From: Streptococcus gallinaceus
Lineage (GTDB): Bacteria > Bacillota > Bacilli > Lactobacillales > Streptococcaceae
Direction: 5' to 3'
Length of the DNA stretch: 64,000 bases
Assembly: GCF_024170225.1 (NCBI RefSeq)
Contig: NZ_JALJXU010000001.1
Location: 1 to 64,000 of the forward strand
Under the pieces are notes generated by a model. It had not been told where the DNA came from. It ran no database searches and saw only the letters and a list, made by a program, of their open reading frames with translations. Numbering within the stretch: the stretch's first letter is position 1; each line of letters opens with the position of its first letter. This document shows positions 25,686 to 34,689 of this stretch, piece by piece. A program made the translations under genes and the position numbers.

Positions 25686-27251
25686 ATGCGTACAGTAGAA
25701 TTTTTAGATACTAGTCTGCGAGATGGTGAGCAGACACCGGGGGTCAATTTTTCAGTTAAGGAAAAGGTTGCAATTGCAAAACAGCTTGAAAAATGGGGTA
25801 TTTCAGCCATTGAAGCGGGATTTCCTGCGGCTAGTCCAGATTCATTTGCAGCAGTTCAAGCCATTGCAGCTGCTATGAAAAAGACAGCAGTGACAGGCTT
25901 GGCACGGTCGGTCAAGTCGGATATTGATGCCTGCTATGAAGCTTTAAAAGGGGCAAAATATCCTCAGATTCATGTCTTTATCGCTACCAGTCCTATTCAC
26001 CGGGAGTTTAAGCTCAATAAGACCAAGGAAGAAATTTTAGCTGCCATCACAGAGCATGTTTCTTATGCCCGTAGTAAATTTGAAGTGGTGGAATTCTCTC
26101 CTGAAGATGCCACTCGGACAGAGCCTGATTTTCTTCTGGAAGTCGTTCAAACCGCTGTGGACGCGGGTGCCAGCTACATCAATATTCCAGACACGGTTGG
26201 ATTTACCACGCCTGAGGAATATGGGCATATTTTCAAGTACTTGATTGAACATGTCAAATCTGACCGTGACATTCGTTTCAGTCCTCATTGCCATAATGAC
26301 TTGGGAATGGCAGTTGCCAACACCCTTTCAGCTATTAAAAATGGTGCAGGTCGTGTAGAGGGAACTGTCAATGGTATCGGGGAACGAGCTGGGAATGCGG
26401 CCTTGGAAGAAGTGGCAGTTGCCCTTAATATTCGCGAGGACTACTATCAAGTGGCTAGCCCGATTGTCCTCTCTGAAACGGTTAATACGTCTGAGATAAT
26501 TTCTCGTTTTTCTGGACTTCCAATTCCGAAAAACAAGGCTGTAGTGGGTGGAAATGCCTTTTCACACGAGTCAGGCATCCACCAAGATGGCGTCTTAAAA
26601 AATCCACTGACCTACGAAATCATCACGCCAGAATTGGTTGGGGTCAAGTCCAATTCACTACCATTGGGCAAGTTGTCTGGTCGTCATGCCTTTATCGAGA
26701 AGTTAAAAGACTTGCAATTGGAGTTTGATGAGGCAGAAATTAAGACTTTATTTGCCAAATTCAAGGACTTGGCCGACAAGAAGCAGGATATTACCGACTC
26801 GGATATCCGCGCCTTGGTGGCCGGAACCACGGTTGAAAATGTAGAAGGCTTTCATTTTGGAGACCTCAAGTTGGCTTCACATACTGACGAAAGGATCACA
26901 GCGACCGTGACCATGGTGAATCAGGAAGCAGAAAGTGTCAACCTGGTGGCAGATGGAAAAGGCTCAGTCGAAGCAATTTTCAATGCTATTGACCAATTCT
27001 TCCATCAGGCAGTTCGTTTGGATAGCTTTACCATCGATGCCATTACCAACGGGATTGATGCCCAAGCCGCTGTAAATGTTACAGTTGAAAATGAAGATAC
27101 AGATACCATTTTCAATGCGACAGGGATTGACTTTGATGTTTTGAAAGCCGCAGCGATTGCCTATATTAACGCAAATATCAAAGTACAAAAGGAAAATAGT
27201 CAGCCAACTACACCTTTATCTGAAAAAGATTTTCCAAGAAATGAGGACTAG
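25686..27251 (+). CDS. leuA: 2-isopropylmalate synthase
   Basis: 521 residues. The TIM-barrel start [20 protein letters not shown] holds the metal-binding D and the catalytic [25 protein letters not shown] gives the HxH metal ligands, and [15 protein letters not shown] the glycine-rich motif. The C-terminal LeuA allosteric domain (about 390-510) is present, so leucine feedback inhibition is expected. It catalyses the first committed step of leucine synthesis. It opens leuA-leuB-DUF1294-leuC-leuD. Confidence 0.97.
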   Translation: MRTVEFLDTSLRDGEQTPGVNFSVKEKVAIAKQLEKWGISAIEAGFPAASPDSFAAVQAIAAAMKKTAVTGLARSVKSDIDACYEALKGAKYPQIHVFIATSPIHREFKLNKTKEEILAAITEHVSYARSKFEVVEFSPEDATRTEPDFLLEVVQTAVDAGASYINIPDTVGFTTPEEYGHIFKYLIEHVKSDRDIRFSPHCHNDLGMAVANTLSAIKNGAGRVEGTVNGIGERAGNAALEEVAVALNIREDYYQVASPIVLSETVNTSEIISRFSGLPIPKNKAVVGGNAFSHESGIHQDGVLKNPLTYEIITPELVGVKSNSLPLGKLSGRHAFIEKLKDLQLEFDEAEIKTLFAKFKDLADKKQDITDSDIRALVAGTTVENVEGFHFGDLKLASHTDERITATVTMVNQEAESVNLVADGKGSVEAIFNAIDQFFHQAVRLDSFTIDAITNGIDAQAAVNVTVENEDTDTIFNATGIDFDVLKAAAIAYINANIKVQKENSQPTTPLSEKDFPRNED

Positions 27252-27253
27252 AA

Positions 27254-28291
27254 ATGACTAAGAAAATAGTTTCTTTAGCAGGTGACGGTATTGGGCCAGA
27301 AATCATGGCAGCCGGTCTGGAGGTTTTAGAAGCTGTAGCTGAAAAAATTGGATTTAGTTACCAAGTGGAGGCGCATCCATTTGGCGGAGCTGGGATTGAC
27401 AGCCATGGTCATCCTCTTCCAGCTAGTACTTTGGAAGCTGCTAAGTCAGCGGATGCTATTTTGCTAGCTGCTATTGGCGGACCTCAGTATGACAATGCTG
27501 CAGTTAGACCTGAGCAAGGACTCTTGGCCATTCGACAGGAGTTGGGACTCTTTGCCAATATTCGTCCTGTACGGATTTTTAAAGCCTTAGAGCACCTATC
27601 TCCCTTAAAAGCAGAGCGAATTGCTGGCGTAGATTTTGTCCTTGTGAGAGAATTAACAGGAGGAATCTACTTTGGTCAGCATCTTTTAGAAGAAAATCAA
27701 GCACGTGATGTTAATGATTATACAGCTGATGAGATCCGCCGAATTATGGTTCAAGCTTTTGATATGGCAAGAACTCGCCGTAAAAAAGTGACTAGTATCG
27801 ATAAGCAAAATGTTCTGGCTACGTCAAAATTATGGCGAAAAATTGCAGACCAAGTGGCTCAAGATTATCCAGATGTCACCTTGGAGCACCAGTTGGTGGA
27901 CAGCGCAGCCATGGTCATGATTACCAATCCAGCCCGATTTGACGTCATTGTCACGGAAAATCTATTCGGCGATATCTTGTCGGATGAGGCTTCGGTCTTA
28001 CCGGGAACTTTGGGTGTCATGCCGTCAGCCAGTCATTCGGAAAATGGCCCCAGTCTCTATGAGCCTATTCACGGATCGGCACCTGATATTGCAGGAAAAG
28101 GTGTGGCAAATCCGGTCAGCATGATTTTATCCGTTACCATGATGTTGCGGGAGTCGTTTGGCGAAATAGCTGGCGCGACCATGATTGAAGAAGCGGTTGA
28201 GCAAACCTTGGCCAAAGGGATTTTAACGCGAGATTTAGGAGGAACTGCCTCGACATCTGAGATGACAGAGGCCATTATCAATCAATTATGA
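27254..28291 (+). CDS. leuB: 3-isopropylmalate dehydrogenase
   Basis: 345 residues. N-terminal SLAGDGIGPEIMAAGLEVLE, substrate arginines in RPVRIFKALEHLSPL and RELTGGIYFG, the metal site in VTENLFGDILSDEASVLPGT and the NAD site GSAPDIAGKGVANPVSMILS. It oxidises and decarboxylates 3-isopropylmalate with NAD. It lies 2 bases after leuA; its last codons overlap the DUF1294 start (ATGA), so the two are coupled. Confidence 0.97.
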   Translation: MTKKIVSLAGDGIGPEIMAAGLEVLEAVAEKIGFSYQVEAHPFGGAGIDSHGHPLPASTLEAAKSADAILLAAIGGPQYDNAAVRPEQGLLAIRQELGLFANIRPVRIFKALEHLSPLKAERIAGVDFVLVRELTGGIYFGQHLLEENQARDVNDYTADEIRRIMVQAFDMARTRRKKVTSIDKQNVLATSKLWRKIADQVAQDYPDVTLEHQLVDSAAMVMITNPARFDVIVTENLFGDILSDEASVLPGTLGVMPSASHSENGPSLYEPIHGSAPDIAGKGVANPVSMILSVTMMLRESFGEIAGATMIEEAVEQTLAKGILTRDLGGTASTSEMTEAIINQL

Positions 28292-28563
28292 CAATCAAAC
28301 AAGCAGGAATGCTACTCTTACTCATATGGAATATTGTCGTGTTTGCCATCTATGGCATAGACAAGGGTAAGGCTATTCGAAATAACTGGCGTACCCCTGA
28401 AAAAACATTATTGCTACTGAGTGTGTGTGGTGGGGGAATCGGTGCTTTTTTAGCCGGTCGATTTTTCCATCACAAGACACGTAAGTGGTATTTTCAAGCA
28501 ATTTGGGTACTGGGAATTTTAGTAGACCTTGCCCTTTTTTACGGAATTTGGAGGCTAGAATGA
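28288..28563 (+). CDS. DUF1294 family membrane protein inside the leu operon
   Basis: 91 residues with three hydrophobic segments (about 6-26, 38-58, 68-88) and the family phrase [20 protein letters not shown], followed by the [19 protein letters not shown] loop. The function of DUF1294 is unknown. Its start overlaps the leuB stop by 4 bases and its stop overlaps the leuC start by 4 bases, so it is translationally locked between two leucine enzymes. That position suggests a constant stoichiometric link or a historical insertion; no direct role in leucine synthesis is known to me. Confidence 0.85.
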   Translation: MTIKQAGMLLLLIWNIVVFAIYGIDKGKAIRNNWRTPEKTLLLLSVCGGGIGAFLAGRFFHHKTRKWYFQAIWVLGILVDLALFYGIWRLE

Positions 28564-29948
28564 GTGGAAAAAGTATTTTTGATAAATTATGGGACCGCCA
28601 TGTCATTCATGGAAATGAAGGCGAACCTCAGCTCATGTATGTGGACCAGCACTACATCCATGAGGTGACTAGCCCCCAAGCCTTCGACGGTTTGCGAGAG
28701 GCGGAGCGTCGTTTACGGAGACCGGAATTGACATTTGCGACTTTTGATCACAATGTACCAACGGTTGATATTCACAATATCCGTGATGTGATTTCGAAGG
28801 CACAGATGGATGCCTTGGCTCGAAATGTGGTGGAATTTGATGTTGAAACTGCTGAGCATGGTTCGGACAAGCAAGGCATTGTACATATGGTCGGCCCGGA
28901 AACTGGTCGAACTCAGCCGGGGAAATTTATCGTCTGTGGAGATAGCCATACAGCGACACACGGTGCTTTTGGTGCCATTGCTTTTGGTATTGGGACATCG
29001 GAAGTAGAGCACGTCTTTGCGACCCAGACCATTTGGCAGGTCAAGCCCAAGCGTATGCTGGTCAAATTTGTCGGAAAACCGGGCAAGGGTGTTTACGCCA
29101 AGGACTATATTATGGCGCTGATTGCCCAATATGGTGTGGCTTGTGGTGTCGGCTATGTAGTCGAATACGCGGGCCAGGCAGTAGCAAATCTTTCGATGGA
29201 AGAACGTATGACCATCTGCAATATGTCCATTGAATTTGGCTCCAAGATGGGCTTAATGAATCCAGACCAGAAAACTTATGATTATCTTCGCGGTCGAGAG
29301 TGTGCACCGGCAGATTTTGAAGCAGCGGTGGCAGACTGGCAGACCTTGGTTTCAGATGAGGATGCAGTCTATGACAAGGTCATCGAGATGAATGTAGCAG
29401 ACTTGGCACCTATGGTCACTTGGGGAACCAATCCAGCCATGGCAGTCTCTTTCGACCAACCATTTCCAGCTATTCGTGACTTCAATGATGAGCGAGCCTA
29501 TCAGTATATGGGCAGTCAGCCCGGCGACAGAGCTCAGGATATAGACTTGGGTTACGTTTTTCTTGGCTCTTGTACCAATGCACGATTGAGTGATTTGCAG
29601 TTGGCAGCTAAGATTGTCAAGGGCAAGAAAATCTCTCCAAATCTGACAGCCATCGTGGTACCGGGATCTCGTCCGGTCAAGCATGCTGCTGAGAAACTTG
29701 GTTTGGATAAGGTTTTCATGGATGCGGGATTTGAATGGCGTGACCCCGGTTGCTCTATGTGTCTGGGAATGAATCCTGACAAGGTACCGAGTGGTGTGCA
29801 CGCTGCTTCAACTAGCAATCGAAATTTTGAAGACCGTCAAGGCTTTGGCGCTCGGACTCATCTGTGTAGCCCAGCTATGGCAGCGGCGGCAGCAATTGCA
29901 GGCCGATTTGTGGATGTACGACAGTTGGCTGAATTAGAGGAGGTCTAG
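28560..29948 (+). CDS. leuC: 3-isopropylmalate dehydratase large subunit
   Basis: 462 residues from ATG 28560 ([18 protein letters not shown]). Aconitase-family Fe-S ligands are visible: Cys in [12 protein letters not shown] and the pair in [31 protein letters not shown] is the usual substrate segment. With LeuD it isomerises 2- to 3-isopropylmalate using a [4Fe-4S] cluster. The start overlaps the DUF1294 stop, and leuD begins 1 base after its stop. Confidence 0.97.
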   Translation: MSGKSIFDKLWDRHVIHGNEGEPQLMYVDQHYIHEVTSPQAFDGLREAERRLRRPELTFATFDHNVPTVDIHNIRDVISKAQMDALARNVVEFDVETAEHGSDKQGIVHMVGPETGRTQPGKFIVCGDSHTATHGAFGAIAFGIGTSEVEHVFATQTIWQVKPKRMLVKFVGKPGKGVYAKDYIMALIAQYGVACGVGYVVEYAGQAVANLSMEERMTICNMSIEFGSKMGLMNPDQKTYDYLRGRECAPADFEAAVADWQTLVSDEDAVYDKVIEMNVADLAPMVTWGTNPAMAVSFDQPFPAIRDFNDERAYQYMGSQPGDRAQDIDLGYVFLGSCTNARLSDLQLAAKIVKGKKISPNLTAIVVPGSRPVKHAAEKLGLDKVFMDAGFEWRDPGCSMCLGMNPDKVPSGVHAASTSNRNFEDRQGFGARTHLCSPAMAAAAAIAGRFVDVRQLAELEEV

Positions 29949-29949
29949 T

Positions 29950-30549
29950 GTGCAAGAATTTACGATTTACAGAGGGACAACAGTTCCTCTTATGAATGAC
30001 AATATTGACACCGATCAGCTCTTGCCCAAGCAATTTTTGAAGTTGATTGATAAAAAAGGTTTTGGGAAATACTTGCTCTATGCCTGGCGTTATCTGGATG
30101 ATGCTTACACGGAAAATCCTGATTTTATCCTAAATCACGCTCCTTATCGTAAGGCCAGTATTTTGATTAGCGGCGATAATTTTGGGGCAGGTTCTTCGCG
30201 GGAACATGCGGCTTGGGCCTTGGCAGACTATGGTTTTCGTGTGATTATTGCGGGTTCTTTTGGTGATATTCACTATAACAATGACCTCAATAATGGAATT
30301 TTACCCATTGTCCAACCTCGTGAGGTGCGGGAAAAGTTAGCTGGGCTAAGTCCGGACCAAGAAGTGACGGTTGACTTGGAGCAGCAGAAAATTATCTCAC
30401 CAGTTGGAACATTTGACTTTGACATGGATGCTGACTGGAAGCACAAGCTCTTGAACGGCCTAGATGACATCGGCATTACCCTGCAATATGAGGACTTGAT
30501 TGCCCAATATGAGCAAAAACGCCCTAGTTACTGGCAGCAAAGGAAATAA
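29950..30549 (+). CDS. leuD: 3-isopropylmalate dehydratase small subunit
   Basis: 199 residues starting with GTG 29950 behind GAGGAGGT. Swivel-domain motifs are [14 protein letters not shown] near the N-terminus and [20 protein letters not shown] in the middle. It completes the dehydratase with LeuC. It is the last gene of the operon, with a strong terminator 14 bases downstream. Confidence 0.97.
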   Translation: MQEFTIYRGTTVPLMNDNIDTDQLLPKQFLKLIDKKGFGKYLLYAWRYLDDAYTENPDFILNHAPYRKASILISGDNFGAGSSREHAAWALADYGFRVIIAGSFGDIHYNNDLNNGILPIVQPREVREKLAGLSPDQEVTVDLEQQKIISPVGTFDFDMDADWKHKLLNGLDDIGITLQYEDLIAQYEQKRPSYWQQRK

Positions 30550-30563
30550 CTAAATACAAAAAA

Positions 30564-30605
30564 CGAACAAAAGTACTTACTTCTAGGAGTAGGTGCTTTT
30601 GTTCG
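30564..30605 (+). terminator. Terminator of the leu operon
   Basis: CGAACAAAAGTACTTAC pairs almost fully with GTAGGTGCTTTTGTTCG around TTCTAGGA, a 17-base imperfect stem. It is not followed by a clear T run, but the stem itself contains one. Confidence 0.6.
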
Positions 30606-30676
30606 GCTGAGAGGTAGGGAGGGCAGAAAGTCTACTTGTAGGTTCGCTGACAATTCTGATTTGAGGTAAATCGGAT

Positions 30677-31540
30677 TTACCCATTCATTTTGCGTCGTTC
30701 CTCTATCAATACTTTAAACCGTTTAACTGCACCGACTGTTCGGTGGTCCATAAACAAGCTCGTATTTGTATCTAATTGGTCAGTCTTTTTCATCTCCTCA
30801 TCTGTTAAAGTGAAGTCAAAGATGTCAAAATTTTCTTGCATTCTTTCTTTTTTAGATGATTTACAGTTTGTAGAAACGCCTTTTTGATAGAGCCATCGTA
30901 GAATGATTTGTGTGACGCTCTTATTGTAGTGACTACCGATTTCTTGTAAGGTTGTATTGGTAAAAATACCATCTTTTCCTTCTCGGAAAAGTCCCCAAGC
31001 CTCGGCAAGAACACCTTCTGATTTCATATTTTCAATCGCATCATTTTGCACAAAAAATGGGTTAATTTCAATTTGATTGACTTGAGGGACTTCTTCGCTA
31101 AACTCTGCAATATCCGTCAATCTGTCTGGATAGAAGTTAGAGACGCCGATTGCTCGGATTTTTCCTGCTTTTTTCAGCTCAATCAAAGCCCCGTAAGCAC
31201 CATAATAATCACCGAAAGGCTGATGGAGCAGTACCAAATCAACATAGTCTAACTGGAGTTTTTTCAGGCTTTCTTCTACGGATGTGATGGTTTTGTCGTA
31301 GCCATAGTGGTTAATCCAAACTTTTGTGGTTACGAAGTATTCTTCTTGTTTTAGTCCAGATGCTTTCAACGCATTTCCTAGTTCTTCTTCGTTGTAATAA
31401 CTTTGTGCGGTATCAAATTTTTGGTATCCGACTTCAATCGCATCTAATACGGCTTGTTCTGTTTTTTCTCTGGGAATTTTAAAGACACCAAAGCCAATTG
31501 CTGGCATTTGTACACCATTATTTAAGGTAAAGTATTGCAT
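30677..31540 (-). CDS. Aldo/keto reductase
   Basis: 287 residues from the ATG complementary to 31538-31540, preceded by GGAG. AKR motifs: catalytic D and Y in KFDTAQSYYNEEELG, the K in YFVTTKVW, H in VLLHQPFG, and the NADP site IRAIGVSNFYPDRL. The C-terminal cofactor region is the less usual VSTNCKSSKKERMQENFDI, where most members have the I-P-K-S phrase. It reduces aldehydes or ketones with NADPH; the substrate is unknown. It is monocistronic and opposite to its neighbours. Confidence 0.9.
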   Translation of the reverse strand: MQYFTLNNGVQMPAIGFGVFKIPREKTEQAVLDAIEVGYQKFDTAQSYYNEEELGNALKASGLKQEEYFVTTKVWINHYGYDKTITSVEESLKKLQLDYVDLVLLHQPFGDYYGAYGALIELKKAGKIRAIGVSNFYPDRLTDIAEFSEEVPQVNQIEINPFFVQNDAIENMKSEGVLAEAWGLFREGKDGIFTNTTLQEIGSHYNKSVTQIILRWLYQKGVSTNCKSSKKERMQENFDIFDFTLTDEEMKKTDQLDTNTSLFMDHRTVGAVKRFKVLIEERRKMNG

Positions 31541-31663
31541 GTTAGTCTCCAATCTGCTTGTATGTTGACATTATGGCACAAAGTTCTTTTTTTTTAGCCA
31601 GTAAGGTAGAAGTGCTCACAGTCGGAAGTGCTTTCTCTTCACATTATATGGTATAATACCCTT

Positions 31664-32161
31664 ATGAAAACACAAGAAAAAATATCACAGTATCAGTTGT
31701 TATTGGCTCAGCACGAAGCTCTCTTAGATGGGGAATGGAATGCTTTATCCAACCTTTCAAATGCCTCTGCCTTGTTAAGACAGGCCTTGCCTAATTCTGT
31801 TTTCACAGGATTTTACCTTTTTGATGGACAAGAATTGATGTTGGGACCCTTCCAAGGTCATGTTTCTTGCGTCCATATTGCACTAGGAAAGGGTGTCTGT
31901 GGCGAATCCGCTCAAACAGGGAAAACCTTGATTGTGGATGATGTGCGGACGCATGCCAACTACATTTCTTGCGATAGCACAGCCATGTCTGAAATCGTGG
32001 TGCCCATGGTAAAAGATGGGAAACTGCTAGGAGTATTGGACTTGGATTCGAGTTTGGTTGGAGATTATGACGCTATTGACCAAGAATTTTTGGAGCAATT
32101 TGTTGCCATTTTGATTGAAAAAACGGACTGGAATTTTGCCATGTTTGGAGAGAGAAACTAA
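31664..32161 (+). CDS. msrC: GAF-domain free methionine-(R)-sulfoxide reductase
   Basis: 165 residues from ATG 31664; a TATAAT box lies 7-12 bases upstream. The single GAF domain has the three cysteines of fRMsr enzymes in the expected places ([29 protein letters not shown]). It reduces free Met-(R)-sulfoxide in the cytoplasm. The stop shares its last base with the dnaX start (TAATG), an association with dnaX that is common in streptococci. Confidence 0.87.
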   Translation: MKTQEKISQYQLLLAQHEALLDGEWNALSNLSNASALLRQALPNSVFTGFYLFDGQELMLGPFQGHVSCVHIALGKGVCGESAQTGKTLIVDDVRTHANYISCDSTAMSEIVVPMVKDGKLLGVLDLDSSLVGDYDAIDQEFLEQFVAILIEKTDWNFAMFGERN

Positions 32162-33828
32162 TGTACCAAGCGCTTTATCGAAAATACCGCAGCCAGACCT
32201 TTGAGGAAATGGTGGGGCAGGAAGTCGTTGCCACAACGCTTCGTCAAGCTATCGAGCAGGAAAAAATTAGCCACGCCTACCTATTTTCAGGTCCACGTGG
32301 AACAGGGAAGACTTCGGCGGCCAAGATTTTTGCCAAGGCCATGAATTGCCCTAATCAGGTGAACGGGGAGCCTTGTAATGACTGCTACATCTGTAAAGCT
32401 ATTACGGAAGGTAGTCTAGAGGACGTCATCGAAATCGATGCAGCTTCCAACAATGGTGTGGATGAGATTCGTGAGATTCGAGATAAGTCTACTTATGCAC
32501 CGAGTTTGGCCAAATACAAGGTCTATATCATCGATGAGGTCCACATGTTGTCCACAGGGGCTTTCAATGCTCTCTTGAAGACACTGGAAGAACCAACTGA
32601 AAATGTGGTTTTCATTCTTGCGACGACTGAATTGCACAAGATTCCGGCGACGATTTTGTCCCGTGTGCAACGTTTTGAATTCAAGGCTATCCAGACGTCA
32701 GCTATCCGTGCGCATTTGGCTTGGCTTTTAGAGAAGGAAGGGATTTCTTACGAGGAGCAGGCTCTGGCAATGATTGCTCGTCGCGCAGAAGGTGGGATGC
32801 GGGACGCCTTGTCTATCCTAGACCAAGCTCTCAGTCTCAGTCAGGAAAGTCATGTCTCCCTTGCCATTGCAGAGGAAATCACAGGCTCTATCAGTCTTTC
32901 TGCTCTGGATGATTATGTGACAGCGGTGCGGCAAGAGGATGCAGTGGGAGCATTGGCGCAGCTTCAGACCATTTTTGACAATGGAAAAAGTATGACACGG
33001 TTTGCGACGGATTTGCTTCATTACCTCAGAGATTTGATTATTGTCCAAACTGGTGGGGAAAATACGCATTTTAGTACGGCATTTACGGATAATCTCTCAC
33101 AGGAACAGAGTCAGATTTTTCAGTTGATTGGTCAAGTGACCAAGGGGCTCTCGGATATCAAATCCAGTCCCCAGCCTAAGATTTATGCTGAGATGTTGAC
33201 CATTCAATTGGCGCAGACCAAGGCTGTTCAGCCAGCGGATGCTATTCCTGAAAATATTGCTCAGCAGATTGCTGGATTGCAATCTCAAGTTGTCGCCTTG
33301 CAAGAAAAGGTTAATAGCCTTTCGACCCAATCGGTAGAAGTCAAACCAGTCAGTCGCAAGACTCAGACACGCAAGGCCTATCGTCCGGATACCAATCGCG
33401 TACACTTGATTTTGCAAGAAGCGATGGAAAATCCAAATCTTGCGCGTGAAAATCTCATCCGCTTGCAGAATGCTTGGGGAGAAGTGATTGAAAGTTTGGC
33501 TGGCGCGGATAAGGCGCTCTTGGTGGGGTCAAAACCAGTAGCCGCCAATGAAAATCATGCTATCTTGGCCTTTGACTCGCGATTCAATGCCGAGCAGACC
33601 ATGAAGCGGGACAATCTCAATACTATGTTTGGCAATATTCTTAGCACTGCCGCAGGCTTCTCGCCTCAGATTTTAGCCATTGCTGAAGAAGATTGGTTGG
33701 CAATTCGCGCGGAGTTCTCAGCCAAGGTCAAAGGGCAAAAATCAGAGACTGTTGAAGAAAAGGAAGAGTCGGTCCTCCCAGACGGTTTTCAATTTTTAGC
33801 GGATAATGTGACTATTATGGAGGATTAG
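32161..33828 (+). CDS. dnaX: DNA polymerase III subunits gamma/tau
   Basis: 555 residues. [20 protein letters not shown] at the start, P-loop GPRGTGKTSAAK (45-56), four zinc cysteines in CPNQVNGEPCNDCYIC, sensor motif ASNNGVDEIREI and DEVHMLSTGAFNALLKTLEE. The C-terminal 180 residues are the tau-like part. It is the clamp loader motor of the replisome. I see no obvious slippery frameshift site for a separate gamma product. The lanthipeptide cassette begins after this gene. Confidence 0.97.
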   Translation: MYQALYRKYRSQTFEEMVGQEVVATTLRQAIEQEKISHAYLFSGPRGTGKTSAAKIFAKAMNCPNQVNGEPCNDCYICKAITEGSLEDVIEIDAASNNGVDEIREIRDKSTYAPSLAKYKVYIIDEVHMLSTGAFNALLKTLEEPTENVVFILATTELHKIPATILSRVQRFEFKAIQTSAIRAHLAWLLEKEGISYEEQALAMIARRAEGGMRDALSILDQALSLSQESHVSLAIAEEITGSISLSALDDYVTAVRQEDAVGALAQLQTIFDNGKSMTRFATDLLHYLRDLIIVQTGGENTHFSTAFTDNLSQEQSQIFQLIGQVTKGLSDIKSSPQPKIYAEMLTIQLAQTKAVQPADAIPENIAQQIAGLQSQVVALQEKVNSLSTQSVEVKPVSRKTQTRKAYRPDTNRVHLILQEAMENPNLARENLIRLQNAWGEVIESLAGADKALLVGSKPVAANENHAILAFDSRFNAEQTMKRDNLNTMFGNILSTAAGFSPQILAIAEEDWLAIRAEFSAKVKGQKSETVEEKEESVLPDGFQFLADNVTIMED

Positions 33829-33830
33829 AC

Positions 33831-33899
33831 ATGAGTGTTGAGCTGATTGCTCTAACTCTAAATAGTACAAAAAATGAGCAATGCCTAGCTTGTCTTTAA
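33831..33899 (+). CDS. Possible 22-residue ORF after dnaX
   Basis: An ATG 2 bases after the dnaX stop, with a good GGAGGA site (33819-33824), opens a 22-residue frame MSVELIALTLNSTKNEQCLA ending at TAA 33897. It could be translated but resembles nothing I know. It may be the beginning of a gene lost when the lanthipeptide cassette arrived, since DUF3272 normally follows dnaX in related species. Confidence 0.3.
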   Translation: MSVELIALTLNSTKNEQCLACL

Positions 33900-33912
33900 A
33901 GTGATACAAAAT

Positions 33913-33966
33913 AAGACTTTTTACCATCAGAATCATGATTCATGTTGGTAAAAAGTCTTATTTTTT
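33913..33966. terminator. Bidirectional terminator of msrC-dnaX
   Basis: A perfect 14-base stem AAGACTTTTTACCA (33913-33926) with TGGTAAAAAGTCTT (33946-33959), an inner GAATCATGATTC palindrome and a run of eight Ts. It insulates the cassette from the dnaX transcript. Confidence 0.9.
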
Positions 33967-33985
33967 TAAAAATTTGAACTAATTG

Positions 33986-34014
33986 TTGATTTTTTTGAAT
34001 TTATTGCGAATAGT
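33986..34014 (+). promoter_or_regulatory. Weak candidate promoter of the lanthipeptide cassette
   Basis: TTGATT at 33986-33991, 17 bases, then AATAGT at 34009-34014 (4 of 6 consensus). It is placed correctly between the terminator and the precursor gene, but the match is poor, so an activator or a different start is possible. Confidence 0.35.
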
Positions 34015-34059
34015 TTAATTGAGAACGAGAGTTCAACTAAATAGAAAAGGAGATAAAAT

Positions 34060-34170
34060 ATGAATTCAGTACTTGAATTGGAAGCATTGCCAGTAGAATA
34101 CACACGATCATATGGATGGAAGCTTTGCGGATCAACGATTGTGATTTGTGGTGTTACGGGAGCAGGCTAA
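34060..34170 (+). CDS. lanA: Class III/IV-type lanthipeptide precursor peptide
   Basis: 36 residues from ATG 34060 with AAAGGAG 7 bases upstream. The N-terminus MNSVLELEALPVEYTRSYGW looks like a leader: the amphipathic VLELEALPVE matches the ILELQ-x-L-x-V-E box of class III leaders (labyrinthopeptin LabA) and the L-x-ALPE box of class IV leaders. The C-terminal core KLCGSTIVICGVTGAG holds S25, T26 and T33 as dehydratable residues and C23 and C30 as thiols. S25 or T26 with C30 could close a 5- or 6-residue ring. The next genes encode the matching synthetase and a transporter. Function as a modified peptide is inferred from leader and context. Confidence 0.82.
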   Translation: MNSVLELEALPVEYTRSYGWKLCGSTIVICGVTGAG

Positions 34171-34177
34171 TAGTTTG

Positions 34178-34210
34178 TTGGGCAGGTATGGATTATTCTA
34201 TGCCTGCCAA
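34178..34210 (+). terminator. Hairpin between precursor and synthetase genes
   Basis: TTGGGCAGGTAT...CTATGCCTGCCAA form an imperfect stem of about 12 pairs with one bulged G, followed by TTTTAAA. It looks like a leaky terminator or mRNA stabiliser, the usual way to make more precursor than enzyme. Confidence 0.55.
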
Positions 34211-34227
34211 TTTTAAAGGTATAAAAT

Positions 34228-34668
34228 ATGGATTTATTAAAAAATGCAATTACTAGTTTCAAATCCATTGCTCAAGAAGACAATGGGACGTGGGTTTATT
34301 ATGCTTTTGGGAGTAAACTTAAAAATCAGGGTTGGAAGATACATATTAGTAGTCAGATGACAGATGCTCTTGCTATTTTTGAACGGGTCTCACAATTGTT
34401 ATTACAAGAAAAATGTAATTTCAAGGTAGCTAAAAATAGTCAAGTGTTAGCAGAAATCAATTCTCCTAGAAATAGTACTCCAACTGCTAACAAATTTATA
34501 ACGATTTATCCGAATGATGGCGAAAAAGCTAGAAAATTAATTTTTCAGCTGAAAGATTTGTTAAAGGATTATCAAGCTCCTCAAATTATGAGTGATCATC
34601 AATGCGGGGCAAATTCGCCAATTCATTATCGATATGGTGGTTTCCAAGCGCAGCGGGTATTTAATTAA
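34228..34668 (+). CDS. Lanthipeptide synthetase, N-terminal lyase-domain fragment
   Basis: 146 residues up to TAA 34666-34668. The sequence GWKIHISSQMTDALAIFERV (about 37-56), NKFITIYPNDGEKARKLIFQ and HYRYGGF at the end corresponds to the N-terminal phosphoSer/Thr lyase domain of LanKC/LanL enzymes, which end this domain with a Y-G-x-F phrase and then continue into the kinase. Here the frame hits one TAA 5 codons past YGGF. After it the same frame continues through 7 codons to ATG 34690 and the kinase-cyclase part. The domain removes phosphate from phosphorylated Ser/Thr to form dehydro residues. Confidence 0.8.
   Translation: MDLLKNAITSFKSIAQEDNGTWVYYAFGSKLKNQGWKIHISSQMTDALAIFERVSQLLLQEKCNFKVAKNSQVLAEINSPRNSTPTANKFITIYPNDGEKARKLIFQLKDLLKDYQAPQIMSDHQCGANSPIHYRYGGFQAQRVFN
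34666..34668 (+). other. In-frame TAA that splits the lanthipeptide synthetase
   Basis: 34228 and 34690 are in the same frame (462 bases apart) and this is the only stop between them. Read through, the product would be 832 positions, a normal size for a LanKC/LanL. The downstream ATG lacks a clear ribosome site. One substitution (for example to CAA, GAA or AAA) restores the gene. Confidence 0.85.
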
Positions 34669-34689
34669 GAAAAGAATGAAGTACTCTAC

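Noticed and set aside
31664..32161. Possible cyclic-nucleotide or signalling role for the GAF protein
   Set aside because: The three cysteines sit where fRMsr enzymes have them and the dnaX neighbourhood fits msrC; no effector domain is attached.
32161..33828. Programmed frameshift for a separate gamma product in dnaX
   Set aside because: I found no A-run slippery heptamer with a downstream hairpin in the expected region.
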